From Haplomitrium mnioides (Eukaryota; Marchantiophyta; Haplomitriopsida; Calobryales): a stretch of DNA of 22,897 nucleotides. The stretch spans positions 48,802 to 71,698 of the forward strand of contig JBNGIS010034087.1 of assembly GCA_049999725.1 (NCBI GenBank), in the 5' to 3' direction. This document shows positions 9,981 through 19,411 of the stretch, piece after piece. Each line of letters starts with the position of its first letter. Position 1 is the stretch's first letter. Under the pieces are notes generated by a model that ran no database searches, was not told the DNA's origin, and saw nothing but the letters and a program-made list of their open reading frames with translations. The position numbers were made by a program, and so were the translations under genes.

Positions 9981-10687
9981 ATGGTATCAACTGTCATTTG
10001 TTTCTTGTAACTTTGAGTTTGAAGCCCAAATGAATTAATTACTATATGTAAATAGCTGGGGGTTTCTGAATTCTTGTTGGGACGCAGACAGAAGTGGAAT
10101 CTGCACTACAAAGGATCAATAACTTGAAGGTGAGTCTTTGTCGATAATTGCTTTGTTGCTATGACTTGAATTCAACGATCCACACAACAGCATGTAATTT
10201 TTTGCACTGTTTACCTTCCAATAATTTGAATGATGATGATAATAAGTATAGGATGTGATCGGCACCTTGATTGTGGATAACAAGGGTACAATTCTACGTT
10301 CAACTATTCCTGAGGTGCCCTTCAGTAACAAATCTCATGCATGTGCACTTATTTATTATTGGGGGCGGATACTTGTGTGCTTGATGAAGAGTTTATGTTT
10401 AGGATGCAATTGCGTGTTTAAGAAACGGAAAGCAGGCCACAGCAACACTTCTTTGGCAGGAAGAGGAGGCCGTGAGATATGCGATGGAAATTCCTGGTTT
10501 AGCTTTAATGACAAGGAGTGCCGTCCGTGAGCTTGATCCTCAAAATGATTTGCAGATGATAAGAATCAAGAGTGTTCGTCATGAACTTATTGTTCTAGTT
10601 GATCTCCAGTTCACTTTGATTGTCATACAGGAATATCCAGGTTCTAGAAGAGAAACACCTCCTCAGATGCCTGGAGAAGGTGAGTAA
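9981..10687 (+). CDS. DYNLRB: Dynein light chain, roadblock/LC7 type
   Basis: Predicted exons: ATG alone at 9981-9983 (tentative), 10088-10129, 10252-10314, 10460-10687, giving about 111 aa. The core reads TEVESALQRINNLK, DVIGTLIVDNKGTILRSTIP, then RSAVRELDPQNDLQMIRIKS and FTLIVIQ. This is the roadblock/LC7 pattern; animal members share the DPQNDLxFxRIRS block. The protein dimerises on dynein intermediate chains of cytoplasmic and axonemal dynein. In a plant with swimming sperm the likely job is in the flagellum, and flowering plants lack axonemal dynein. The initiator exon is uncertain: ATG followed by GTATCA is phase-compatible with the acceptor at 10086-10087. The tail after LIVIQ is about 20 residues longer than usual and has an alternative splice possibility. 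The gene starts about 310 bp after the hydrolase stop. Confidence 0.85.
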
Positions 10688-11536
10688 TAATAGTATACGG
10701 CATCCCTTATGCAAACTATTTTGTTTCAGGGTCTCTGGTCAATTCGCTCTTTCTGCGAGGTGTTTATGAACTTCAGCTGCGATTGAGCATTGCAGCATAG
10801 CAGGGTCCTAATGGTCTACTGAACCTCTCGGTGTTCCAAGTGCTGAAATTTCCCTTACAGCATTATACTCTACGGCGATGCCTCATCACCAACTCGCAAT
10901 TCCTCGATGACAACATTCTCCTACCACTCCCGTCAAACACACCGCGGACTTCTGGTCGCAACCTTCTCCACTTCCATTAACACCAACCCTTCGAGCCATC
11001 GTAGGAATGGAAGATGGTTGTGGGTTCGACTTGTAGAATGGGGACGGTTCACAGGCTACAACGTTCCTGCAAGATTTGACACACGATATTCGAGTGCCAA
11101 GCAACCTTCTGGTTCCCTCCTAGTGTCAGAATCCCAAACAGAGGGAGGGCAGGGCAGCTACGGTGAAGAAAAACGAAGATGGCTGACCATGGCAACATGA
11201 GAAATGTGCAAGCCAAAGTAAACGTAGAAATCGTAAACAACTGACCTAATAACACATACAATACCTTGCATGTCAGAGTCCCACCGACCTCCGCCAATCG
11301 GATTTCTCCTCCAGAATCCCTGCAGCTTGTCGGACCCCCTCCTTCTCAACCGCCCCCCCGCCCCACCCCCACGCACACAAAGCTTGAGAGAACACGATAG
11401 AGAATGAATGATTGAGAGAAGAGGGAATTCGGGCATCCAGAATCGCGTGACAGAGATTACTTACTAACTGGCTTGATCCCGAGATGCTATTTGAAAGATA
11501 GGAAGGCGCGGAGGTCGAAACTGTTGTCTCGCGCAT
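10688..11536. promoter_or_regulatory. Intergenic region between DYNLRB and SUFD
   Basis: It holds the DYNLRB 3' region, including a possible 50-nt intron at 10680-10729, and the SUFD upstream region with CCAAT near 11295 and a C-rich tract at 11353-11370. Several open frames occur on both strands, but none resembles a known protein or has convincing coding character. Confidence 0.4.
11353..11370 (-). promoter_or_regulatory. C-tract upstream of SUFD; putative G-quadruplex on the - strand
   Basis: Runs of 7, 4 and 5 C separated by single bases give, on the - strand, G5-T-G4-C-G7, which can supply four GGG runs with short loops. It lies about 170-185 bp before the SUFD ATG. Any regulatory role is inferred only. 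Confidence 0.45.
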
Positions 11537-13806
11537 ATGGCGATTGTTTGGCATCGTGGAGCCAGCGGTGGGCTTGGGAATTCTTGGTACCATGCCTCGC
11601 GGCCAGTAGGATTTCCTCCGATGAGGCTTCCTGGTAGTGCGCTGTCAGGCATGCAAATTTGTGCAGGTCAATCTTGTACATGGCCAAGAGCCCAGAAAGC
11701 TGGATCCGAGACGTGTACTAGTCCGAACCGAGCTGGTTTTGGTGTGACATTTGGGTCAGGGCACCGTACTGCGTCATTCACTTCCGAGAAAAGGTGTCGT
11801 GCTCTTGAAAAAACTACCTAATTTTCGTATATTTTGAATTCCCAGTCGTTCGCATAGTTTCGCGAATCTGGTGCAGTGTTCGCGATTTACCATTTCTCTA
11901 CGGAGTTTATTTTGGTGATGCTGAATATTGGAACTGAATCGTCCGTCGACATACCCTGAAAGCTTTTCTTTCTGACTGGATATTCTGAACCCAGGATAGT
12001 GAGCAGATATGCAAGGAGCTTTATAGCAGCAACATCTTTGAGAGATCAAATACAAGCCCCCACACTCTCGGATGAAAGCTTTGCAGATCTATTCCTTCTG
12101 GACCTTGCATCCAAGCTCGAAGACTCTGTGAACCAAGAGTGTCCAGGATATGAGTCTCTGGCAAAATTGAGGGAGGAGTCGACGGTCGCTACTCTCGGTT
12201 CTCGTTGGCCAACAACCAAGGACGAAAGTTATCGTTTTACAGACCTGCGGTTTCTAAAGCAGGCAAACATTGTCCCTGTGGGAGATTCTACGGAGGGCGT
12301 ATTGCTTGACACATCCTCACTTAATGTTTCTGGGCCAGAAGGTGACAGAGTTGTTTTCGTCGATGGAATGTTTTCAAATGAATTGTCCAATCTCGAAGGG
12401 CTTCCACGTCAGGTAGTCGTGGGGAGCATTTCAACTGTTTCGAAAGAGGACCTGAGAAGATACGTGCAACCGAGGCTCTCAGACGCAACTGCTAGAAGCC
12501 CCGAAGATGTTTTTGCCAGCCTGAATGGAATTGGGGTTAAAGATTTGGTGGTCATGATTGTGCCGGAGGCGGTGAAAGTTCAAAACCCGGTTCATGTGGT
12601 TTACTATTCATCTCAGCGGCACTCCGCTGGGACGGAAATTTCGTTGTCCTGCCCCCGTCTACTTGTCATAGTGGAAAGGGATGCTCAACTGGATTTTGTC
12701 GAAGAATTTATCGGAGCTGGAGTCTACTGGACCAATTCTGTATGTGAAATAGACATTGGTGAGAGAGCGCACGTAGTTCACAATTGCATCCAGCAACAGG
12801 CTCGTCAGTCAGTTCACATCAAGCACACCCATGTTTGCCAGGTAACTCTCCGGCCTAAAATTTCGAACACTGCCTACGTGCTCGATCGATTCGAATTGGA
12901 CGTGCTTCTAATCTTGATACAAGCAGTAATATTGAAAGCCTAGTTCAGTTTGATTAGCATCACTAGATTAGTGTCTCAGGTGAACTTCGATTCTCGAGGG
13001 TCCATTCTTATAATTTCTGTCAACAGGAGGGATGTTGCTTTGAGCACAGTGAATGCTGTTCCAGTTATGCGTTCAATTTCCTTTTGCTTTCAAATTAGGG
13101 CGGAGCCAGCAACTACAAATTGGTGGAGACGTGTTTCGGTGGTAGAGTGAGTCGTCACAATCTGCAAATTGAGCAACTGGGTCCGGACACAAAAACAGAG
13201 ATATCAAGTTTTCTCCTTGCAGGTCATCAACAGCTGCATGACCTCCATAGCAAGCTTGTGTTGAATCATCCGAGAGCCTACAGCCGGCAGCTACACAAGT
13301 GCATCGTCAGTGATCCATCTGGTCATGCTGTATTTGATGGCAACATCAAGGTAAACAGGTAAGCTGATCTGTGTTTTTTTTAAACCGACTGTTTTCATTT
13401 GCTTTGTCGTTCTCCACCCTAAACCTTCGACATAAAAGCTCTCTGATTATTGAAAGGCTGTGCATTCAGGTATGCCCAACAGACGGATGCTGGGCAGCTC
13501 AGTCGTAGTCTCTTGTTGGCCCCTAGAGGCACGGTCAACGTGAAACCCAACTTGCAGATAATAGCGGATGATGTCAAATGTTCGCATGGAGCTGCAATTA
13601 GTGACCTTGAGGAAGAACAGTTGTTTTATTTTCAAGCTCGCGGAATCGATGTGGAGACCGCAAGAAGTGCACTTGTTTTCTCTTTTGCGGCTGAAGTTGT
13701 TCAACGGTTTGATTATGAGGACTTGCGTAAGAGGGTCGAAACGATGGTAAAAAATTCGCTTGGAGCTGAGGGTGTGATAAATCCTAGTGTCCCGGTGGGT
13801 GTGTAA
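11537..13806 (+). CDS. SUFD: SufD-type Fe-S cluster assembly scaffold subunit, chloroplast (ABCI7)
   Basis: Predicted exons: 11537-11793 (weak GTGTCG donor), 11995-12841, 13099-13358, 13470-13806. Phases match and give 566 aa. SufD works with SufB and SufC in the plastid SufBCD complex that builds Fe-S clusters. The body carries family blocks: RFTDLRFLKQANI, VVFVDGMFSNELSNL, VEEFIGAGVYWTN, the C-terminal beta-helix block RHNLQIEQLGPDT, LHSKLVLNHPR, RQLHKCIVS, AVFDGNIKVNR, YAQQTDAGQLSRSLLL, and the strongly conserved IIADDVKCSHGAAISDLEE and LFYFQARGI. The CSHGA His probably corresponds to the essential SufD His known in bacteria. The first exon (about 85 residues) is rich in Ser, Arg, Gly and Ala and reads as a transit peptide; the total is longer than Arabidopsis SUFD (about 475 aa). 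Exon 1 is the least certain part. Confidence 0.9.
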
Positions 13807-14375
13807 TTCCCAAGACCTGTAACTCTGTTGTCGTTTGAACTCCTCGAAAGGTAGCAAGTAGATTTCTCGTAGGCAACCCGAGCTCGTTTCATCACCATTG
13901 TTGGTAACGTCCGTGTGAATTGCGTAAGCGATCGGATTGTCATAACTGCACAACGGTAACCGCAGCATGCGTTTCATTTGTGACTTGGGTTTTTGTCGAG
14001 GCACAACAAGGATCTGGTGTAATCCAGGAGAATATTATATATTGTTCCTCGTTACAGGACAAAGTTTTGATGGTTAAAGGAATACGTTCCTTGTGTCTGT
14101 TCTCTCTCATGGAAGTGAAGTTCTCGTTCCTATTTTTGGGAACCCAATACAGACGGACGGACGGACAGACAGGATGGAAGAAAGTAATGGAGCCGTGAGT
14201 CGACTTATCGTCCATCCATCCCCATTATGTACGCTGAGTAATATTCTCCTGCAAATTAATAGAATGGGTGAAAACTAAAACAGCAGGGAGGTAAAAAAGT
14301 AGTGTGACAGTGGGGCGGGAGGCAAGGGTAAAAGGTGGGGAGGAAGAGAGGGAGGGAAGGACAGTGTGGGTGAGG
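13807..14375. other. SUFD-RBL intergenic region
   Basis: No gene seen. It contains a short GACG-type microsatellite at 14151-14172 and, from about 14305, a purine-rich (GGGA/GAGA) stretch leading to the RBL start, probably its 5' UTR. Antisense open frames across the RBL boundary look like shadows. Confidence 0.4.
14151..14172. repeat. Short (GACG)n microsatellite
   Basis: AGACGGACGGACGGACAGAC, an imperfect tetranucleotide repeat of about five units. Confidence 0.7.
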
Positions 14376-15374
14376 ATGGCGGAGGAGCGGAAGAGAAGCA
14401 AAGCGAATGGCATTGGCAATGACCAATGTGTCACTGTTGCACCGCAGCAAGGAGCGGCTCTGATGCCAGGAGAGCATCGATGGATTCCATTTCTCATCCC
14501 GCTGTTTGTAGTGGCGAACGTGATTGTGTTCTTCATTACCATGTATGTCAACGATTGCCCCAAGAAGTCACCAAATGGTGATTGCATTCTTCGCTGGCTT
14601 CACAGGTTGTCCTTTCAACCTCTTCATGAGAATCCTTTGTTAGGCCCTTCAGCAATCACCTTGCAAAAGATGGGAGGATTGGAGGCAGCTCTTGTAATCA
14701 AGCATGGGCAGGGGTGGCGTTTGGTGACATGTACCTGGCTTCACGCTGGCGTATTTCATCTGTTTTCCAACATGCTGGGCCTATTGATCGTCGGCATCAG
14801 ATTGGAGCAAGAGTTTGGGTTTGTCAAAGTTGCCATACTATATCTTTTATCTGGATTCGGTGGCAGCCTAATGTCTGCTCTTTTCATCCGCAATGAGATA
14901 TCTGTTGGGGCATCGAGTGCGTTATTTGGGCTTCTGGGCGCCACTCTGTCGGAGCTCATCACGAACTGGACAATCTATGCCAACAAGTGTATAGCTCTTT
15001 CGACGCTAGTTTTGATTGTGGTCATAAATTTAGCGTTCGGACTGATGCCGCTGGTGGACAACTTTTCACATATCGGAGGATTCTTATCTGGGCTACTGTT
15101 AGGCTTTATCTTTCTTGTGAAACCGCAGTATGGATGGATTCATCCTCGCGATCTGCCCCTAGGTTACAGACACGCGCAGGGACCAGTGAATTCTAAGTAC
15201 AATATCAGCCAATATGTGTATTGGATCGTGGCTATGACTCTGCTCGTCATGGGTTACACTGCAGCTATTGTGGCTTTGTTCACAGGTGTGGATGTCAATA
15301 AGCGGTGCAGCTGGTGTCATTTCCTAAGTTGTGTTCCTACTTCCAAGTGGCGATGCCCCACCAGGCAGCGCTAG
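14376..15374 (+). CDS. RBL: Rhomboid-like intramembrane serine protease (plant RBL1/2 type)
   Basis: One uninterrupted exon of 332 aa from the ATG at 14376; the frame is also open upstream to a GTG at 14304, but ATG fits better. Rhomboids cut substrate proteins inside membranes, in plants typically in the Golgi or plastid. A polar N-terminus of about 35 residues precedes a first hydrophobic segment (about 36-58). A long loop follows, then WRLVTCTWLHAGVFHLFSNM (HxxxN oxyanion motif), GIRLEQEFGFV, VGASSALFGLLGA with catalytic Ser180, LITNWTIYANK, NFSHIGGFLSG with catalytic His232, and VKPQYGW. The Cys-rich tail CSWCHFLSCVPTSKW is also typical of plant RBLs. Both catalytic residues are intact, so the protein is predicted active. 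The lack of introns stands out beside the spliced neighbours. Confidence 0.93.
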   Translation: MAEERKRSKANGIGNDQCVTVAPQQGAALMPGEHRWIPFLIPLFVVANVIVFFITMYVNDCPKKSPNGDCILRWLHRLSFQPLHENPLLGPSAITLQKMGGLEAALVIKHGQGWRLVTCTWLHAGVFHLFSNMLGLLIVGIRLEQEFGFVKVAILYLLSGFGGSLMSALFIRNEISVGASSALFGLLGATLSELITNWTIYANKCIALSTLVLIVVINLAFGLMPLVDNFSHIGGFLSGLLLGFIFLVKPQYGWIHPRDLPLGYRHAQGPVNSKYNISQYVYWIVAMTLLVMGYTAAIVALFTGVDVNKRCSWCHFLSCVPTSKWRCPTRQR

Positions 15375-16975
15375 TGTCCACCGCACTGAAGAATTCTATC
15401 CGGTAATGAGAAAACATGTGACCCATCTTCTGTACATAATTCAGGGACAGAAAGTCCCCTTGGCAATTCGAAAAGGCCGTGGATTTATACAGCGACAGAA
15501 ATTGGGGATTCCAGGGTTTAAACTAGCTATGGACGAGGCTACTTGACATTGACGCCTCATTGTTTTGAATCGGTGTTTAGTTTTCCACTCATGCTCCGAT
15601 TGAGCCGAAAATTTTCATACTGGTCTGGATGGTCGTTGGTTTCCTTCTTTCTATACGCAAATTTAGCAGGTGTACAGCCGTTACTGTCAGCCAAGCACAG
15701 TAATCAAGCAATTGTCCAGGCAAAATCTCATGATCATGAGACAATCGTTGGTACCATTTGCAAAATCCCAACGAGTCGTTGTAGTGTAAAGTTCGGTGAT
15801 AATTAAGTTCTTTCAATAAGTGCTCATGTGATACGCTGGAATTCAGCATTACGATGAGTAAATTGCAAGATGTGTCACAGTTTTTACTCGATTGTCTGTG
15901 CTGTGCCCGTGACATCGATAATTCCATGTATGATACATCTCGAATATTTCCGATTGGGATTTCAGTTCTACTCTCGTAAAGCCTTCCGAATTCCCTCGCT
16001 GCTTTTGATATGAATGAAATGTTCATGTGGAAAGTTACTTGGTTCTAAGGAACACAGCAGTTATTGTTGTCCCGTCAGCCATTGGCATCAGCTACCTGTA
16101 AAATAACTCTTCAGGAATCAATCTTAGTAAGACAAGTCCTCTTGAACAGCAGCGTGGAGTGAACGGAATGCAGGCACAAGATATTTAGATTCAGCATTCA
16201 GCTGTAAACTATTATTAGTCAAAGTAATATCTTGCTAGCTGGGTTTTCTCTTCCCAAAAAGATCGAATGCATTTCATTTAGATACATCTGACTGGTATGT
16301 AACCCACGCGCTCATCGTGCTACTAACGGACAGACTCATCGAAAGTATGTGGAGTGCAGCGGGTGAATGTGGCATGACCACTGTCTTTCCCTTTCCCCTA
16401 CACGCAAGAAAGCCCGAAAGAGGCTGTTGTAAAATGTAATGATCAAAACTCCTCTGTATTGTATATGAAGAGGTCGATAGAAACCCTGCTAGCATGCGGA
16501 CGAGTACTGCTACCAGTTCCATCTCCACCTACCCCTCCGTCTTCGATCTTCAGTTCAAGTCTGATAAGCGACAAACTTCTGGAAGATGTGAGTTTTCAGA
16601 TCAATGCCTCTGTCCCCTTCAGCATTTTCGTCACACCATCTACTGGTTAACCTGGTCTTCAACAAACCAAATGTATATAACTAAATTTGTGAGGGGACTC
16701 TGTCTGCGTTCTCAGGGTGTAAACATTGGCGCTCGATTACCCCCCAATAAGCTCTCCAGAGAGTACCTTGGAAGAAAGTGTCTATGATTATTCCTCTTTT
16801 CTTCCGAAGATAGCCAATTCCAGCTTCCACTTCTCTTCTCACTTCTTGATAAACTGTCTCAACGTTTTTTGCGATTCTTCATTTCCTAATCTCTTTCTGC
16901 ACCGCCAGAAAGGTAATTAGAACCAACCACTTACTTCAGAGAGACGCCTACAGTTCTATAGCCATACATACTTCT
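15375..16975. other. Long intergenic stretch after RBL
   Basis: The first few hundred bases are probably the RBL 3' UTR. Open frames up to 145 codons occur on the - strand (15589-16026) and about 80 codons elsewhere, with no recognisable domain. CT-rich DNA occurs at 16790-16910. I see no RNA gene or known repeat here. Confidence 0.35.
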
Positions 16976-17281
16976 ATGCTGGTGAGAAACCTTGCGTTCA
17001 ATCGATTCCCATTTTTCAAACAGCTATTATTCCACAAATTCTGCAGGAGCGTCTGGGGCGCGATAAGCTTTCATACGAATATCCTTCCGATTCTTAGACG
17101 GAGACCAAGAGGTAGACCTCGACGCTTAGAGGATGCAGCACTTGGAAACGTTCTCAAGCAAAATGCAGGGAATGAGAAAGCCTCAAGATATGCTTTGGAA
17201 TGCATGGGTGAATCCCTCGCAGACATGCGAAGGACATGGAGTCTAAACACACTCAATTGTCGCAGCAACGCTCCCACTTAG
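16976..17281 (+). other. Open frame with an AT-hook-like basic motif, unknown
   Basis: The frame includes RRRPRGRPRRLEDAALGN followed by about 40 polar residues and ends at 17281, about 85 bp before the LINE ORF1-like frame. The RPRGRPRR core resembles an AT-hook. It could be the 5' part of the same decayed element or chance. Family not recognised. Confidence 0.25.
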
Positions 17282-17366
17282 AATGAAGGACATGGAGCGA
17301 AATACACCCAGTTGCGCTCCGACTCCGATATAGAACGCACACTCTTAAGAGGGGCGAATCCTTTCA

Positions 17367-18060
17367 TTGCAGAACAGGGAAACATCACTGAGTGAACTCC
17401 AACCAGCACCACAAAAACTTTGGGCAGCAACAATCAGAGATGGAGATCTAATGAAGGAGGGCATCGAAATCCTGGAAGGCAAGGAAGCCTCCATGGAAAA
17501 AGTAGACTTCCTGCAGAAGAGAATCATCCAAGAAGTGGAGAATACCCAAGCTACTTGGGCTAACGTTGTGAAAAGGTCTTCGTCAGATCCTTGTACCGTT
17601 CGAGATACAGTGAAGGAAAAGGAAGCTATGAAGGACTAATGGGAGAAGCAGGAATTAAGACTTAACCTCATCGTCCATGGAGTCCCACAGGAGCAATCAG
17701 AGAACACGGGGCTTATCTTAGAGCAAAAGTCTGGGACAATGTGAACTGTAGGAGAATAGTACCTGACATTGGGAGACACTCCACCAGGTGCCGACCAATC
17801 CTGCTCAAGTTTGAGAACACCAAAGACCGAATTGCCCTCCTTACGTCCAAAAAACACTGAAAGGCCAACCTTTCCAGATATATGAGGACCTCACACCAGA
17901 ACAGAGTAAAGAACTTCCTGCAGAGCTTGAAAAGATGGAGCAAGGAGGGGTTGATGGAAAACTTGCTGTGGTCCGGGGAGGGAAGATGCAAATCCTCCCT
18001 CCCCGCCTACGTTGAGTTGCTGAGGAATATATGTCACCTATAAATTTAGAAGCACTGGAT
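17367..18060 (+). pseudogene. Decayed LINE (L1-like) ORF1 RNA-binding protein
   Basis: Three frames in sequence resemble an L1-type ORF1 protein. First comes a charged, probably coiled-coil stretch ending QATWANVVKRSS and VKEKEAMKD, then a stop (about 17637) and LRLNLIVHGVPQEQSENTG, the start of the RNA-binding domain. After a frameshift near 17720 comes RPILLKFENTKDRIALLTSKK. After another near 17850 comes IYEDLTPEQSKE and GKLAVVRGGKMQIL, the usual C-terminal end. Such proteins coat LINE RNA. No endonuclease or reverse transcriptase (ORF2) follows, and no ATG starts the frame. The family call rests on the order of these blocks; species-specific relatives cannot be named from sequence alone. 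Confidence 0.7.
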
Positions 18061-18184
18061 TAGTTCCAGCCTAGATAGATAATTTCAATCGGTGAGCTGA
18101 ATAAACAAACTTTTTTTCAAGAAAATGGCATAACAAAAGGCTCCAAAGATTCCAGAAGGAGACTTAGGGACAGAGAACGTGTAC

Positions 18185-18300
18185 TTCAATTAGTTCATCT
18201 ACTCCTACGCTAGAAAACGGAACAATAATAGCACCAAGCCGAGCTGCCATTCGAACAAACTCTCGTTGATCTGGCCAAAACAATTGGTGTTCTTCTCCGT
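18185..18300 (-). pseudogene. Orphan exon of a phytyl-ester-synthase-like acyltransferase
   Basis: The - strand reads without a stop through GEEHQLFWPDQREFVRMAAR and GAIIVPFSSVGVDELIE. The FWPxQxEFVRMAARxGAxIVPF block is a signature of plant plastid acyltransferases of the esterase/lipase/thioesterase type (phytyl ester synthases PES1/2), which esterify phytol and diacylglycerol during stress or senescence. An AG lies at the exon's upstream edge and a possible GT (GTACAC) at its end. The preceding (YPGGxREALHRK) and following (LDYxDLMKIP) blocks are not found nearby; the LINE ORF1 relic lies on the downstream side. It is therefore probably an isolated gene fragment. Confidence 0.7.
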
Positions 18301-19144
18301 AGACAAATATAGGTAGTTCAGGAAGTACATTCAGGTCAAGTTATTGAGGCAGCAACAAGTTTTCCGACAAATTGTAACCATGACAGATTTACATTAAACA
18401 ATGAAAACACACACTAGGGAACGCTTCTGCCGAAATGAAGAACGCTTGAATACATTAGGGGAACAGACGTCAGATGTTGGAATTCCCTGGCAACTAATAT
18501 TGCAATGTGCTTTGCTGGTTGTTTTCTGGATGATGTTATGTAAGGTTTTAAAGAATGCAGATCCTGCAAAATGTCATCTTTGCTACCACGCAATTCGTGT
18601 CAAGACACTCTTGCCTCAAAGCCACCAAACTTCGAATTACTCACTGGTCTTACTTTAGATCCAAAACTGCCCAGTTTCAAAATAAGGGTCCTTGCCTTAT
18701 CCAGCAGGGTTACTTTACTGGCATTTCCCGTAAAGGCAACTCCTGTTCTGAGAGCTCGGTTAGGATGTCAAGCTTTTGGTCTCGTTGCATAGAAGTAGAA
18801 ACGTCTCAAAATGGTAGAAATACCAGTCAGAATTACCAAAGGCATTACAGAATGGAAAGTCTGTTACAGTGACGCTGTAGAAGTAACAGCTTTGAGAGAT
18901 CACAGATTGTAACACCTAGTGCCATAAATCCACAACAGAATACAAATATTCTGTTGGTACTGATGAAGGATCGATGCACTGATTGGAAGCACTGAGGCTT
19001 CCAACCTGCGCTGAAAACACTGAGTACTTGAACCAGGTATGCTGGAATCACGTTGGCATCCTACTTATGCAAGAGTGCATTCAGTGTATGCCCTCTTTTG
19101 TACAATGAAGTACGCACCAGATTATAGACACAAGAATGCTCTTA
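18301..19144. other. Unassigned DNA with a possible coding relic on the - strand
   Basis: No intact gene. From 18845 down to about 18530 the - strand reads one frame with only two TGA stops, including ALRTGVAFTGNASKVTLL and SKFGGFEARVS. It is rich in Ser, Thr, Lys and Arg and could be the 5' end of a plastid protein gene, possibly the same broken gene as the orphan exon. That link is a guess. 18900-19144 shows nothing recognisable and may be the 3' side of the older copia element. Confidence 0.25.
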
Positions 19145-19264
19145 GGTGTACGAACTGGTTTGGTGGCAAGGTTTAGTCAGAATATCTGCGAGCATTTGTT
19201 TGGATGGACAATATTGAGATCTACATCATTATGGAGCTTTTCTTTGATAAAATAATGCTGAATA
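19145..19264 (-). pseudogene. Fragment of an older Ty1/copia RNase H C-terminus
   Basis: The - strand reads IQHYFIKEKLHNDVDLN and, after a frameshift, YCPSKQMLADILTKP. This matches the copia RNase H end pattern (HHFxREKxxxGxxDLxYCPTxxMxADILTKPL). The match starts abruptly at the edge of the younger copia LTR, so the younger element sits inside it. Confidence 0.8.
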
Positions 19265-19411
19265 TGTTATCGTATAGATGAGACACACATGCAAGTCACG
19301 CTGCGCCGCACTTCTTCATTCCATAGAATAGAATACATGGAGTGTCTCGAATGTATGTAACCCTATCTATATATAGGGTATAGATAGACTTAGTCCTATA
19401 GTCCTATAACA
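19265..19411 (-). repeat. 3' LTR of the copia element (147 bp)
   Basis: The ends are a 6-bp inverted repeat, TGTTAT...ATAACA. On the - strand it begins TGTTATAGGACTATAGG directly after the purine tract. It contains the palindrome CTATATATAG at 19367-19376, a likely TATA box. At 147 bp it is at the short end for copia LTRs. Confidence 0.88.
19367..19376 (-). promoter_or_regulatory. TATA-like palindrome in the copia LTR
   Basis: CTATATATAG, flanked by inverted CTATC and GATAG words, located about 40 bp inside the LTR as read on the - strand. Confidence 0.5.

Noticed and set aside
11158-11652. Several overlapping - strand frames before SUFD
   Set aside because: They run through C-rich promoter-like DNA, have no domain and conflict with each other.
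13447-14004. 185-codon antisense frame over the SUFD last exon
   Set aside because: The + strand clearly encodes conserved SufD here; the antisense frame has no family resemblance.
14225-14587. 120-codon antisense frame at the RBL start
   Set aside because: It comes from the purine-rich leader and RBL codons read backwards; low-complexity Ser/Pro/His content.
15589-16026. 145-codon frame on the - strand after RBL
   Set aside because: No domain, signal, splice context or similarity that I recognise; likely chance in a UTR or intergenic region.
18401-18872. Overlapping + strand frames of 70-105 codons
   Set aside because: No similarity recognised; the - strand has a somewhat better coding appearance, itself only weak.
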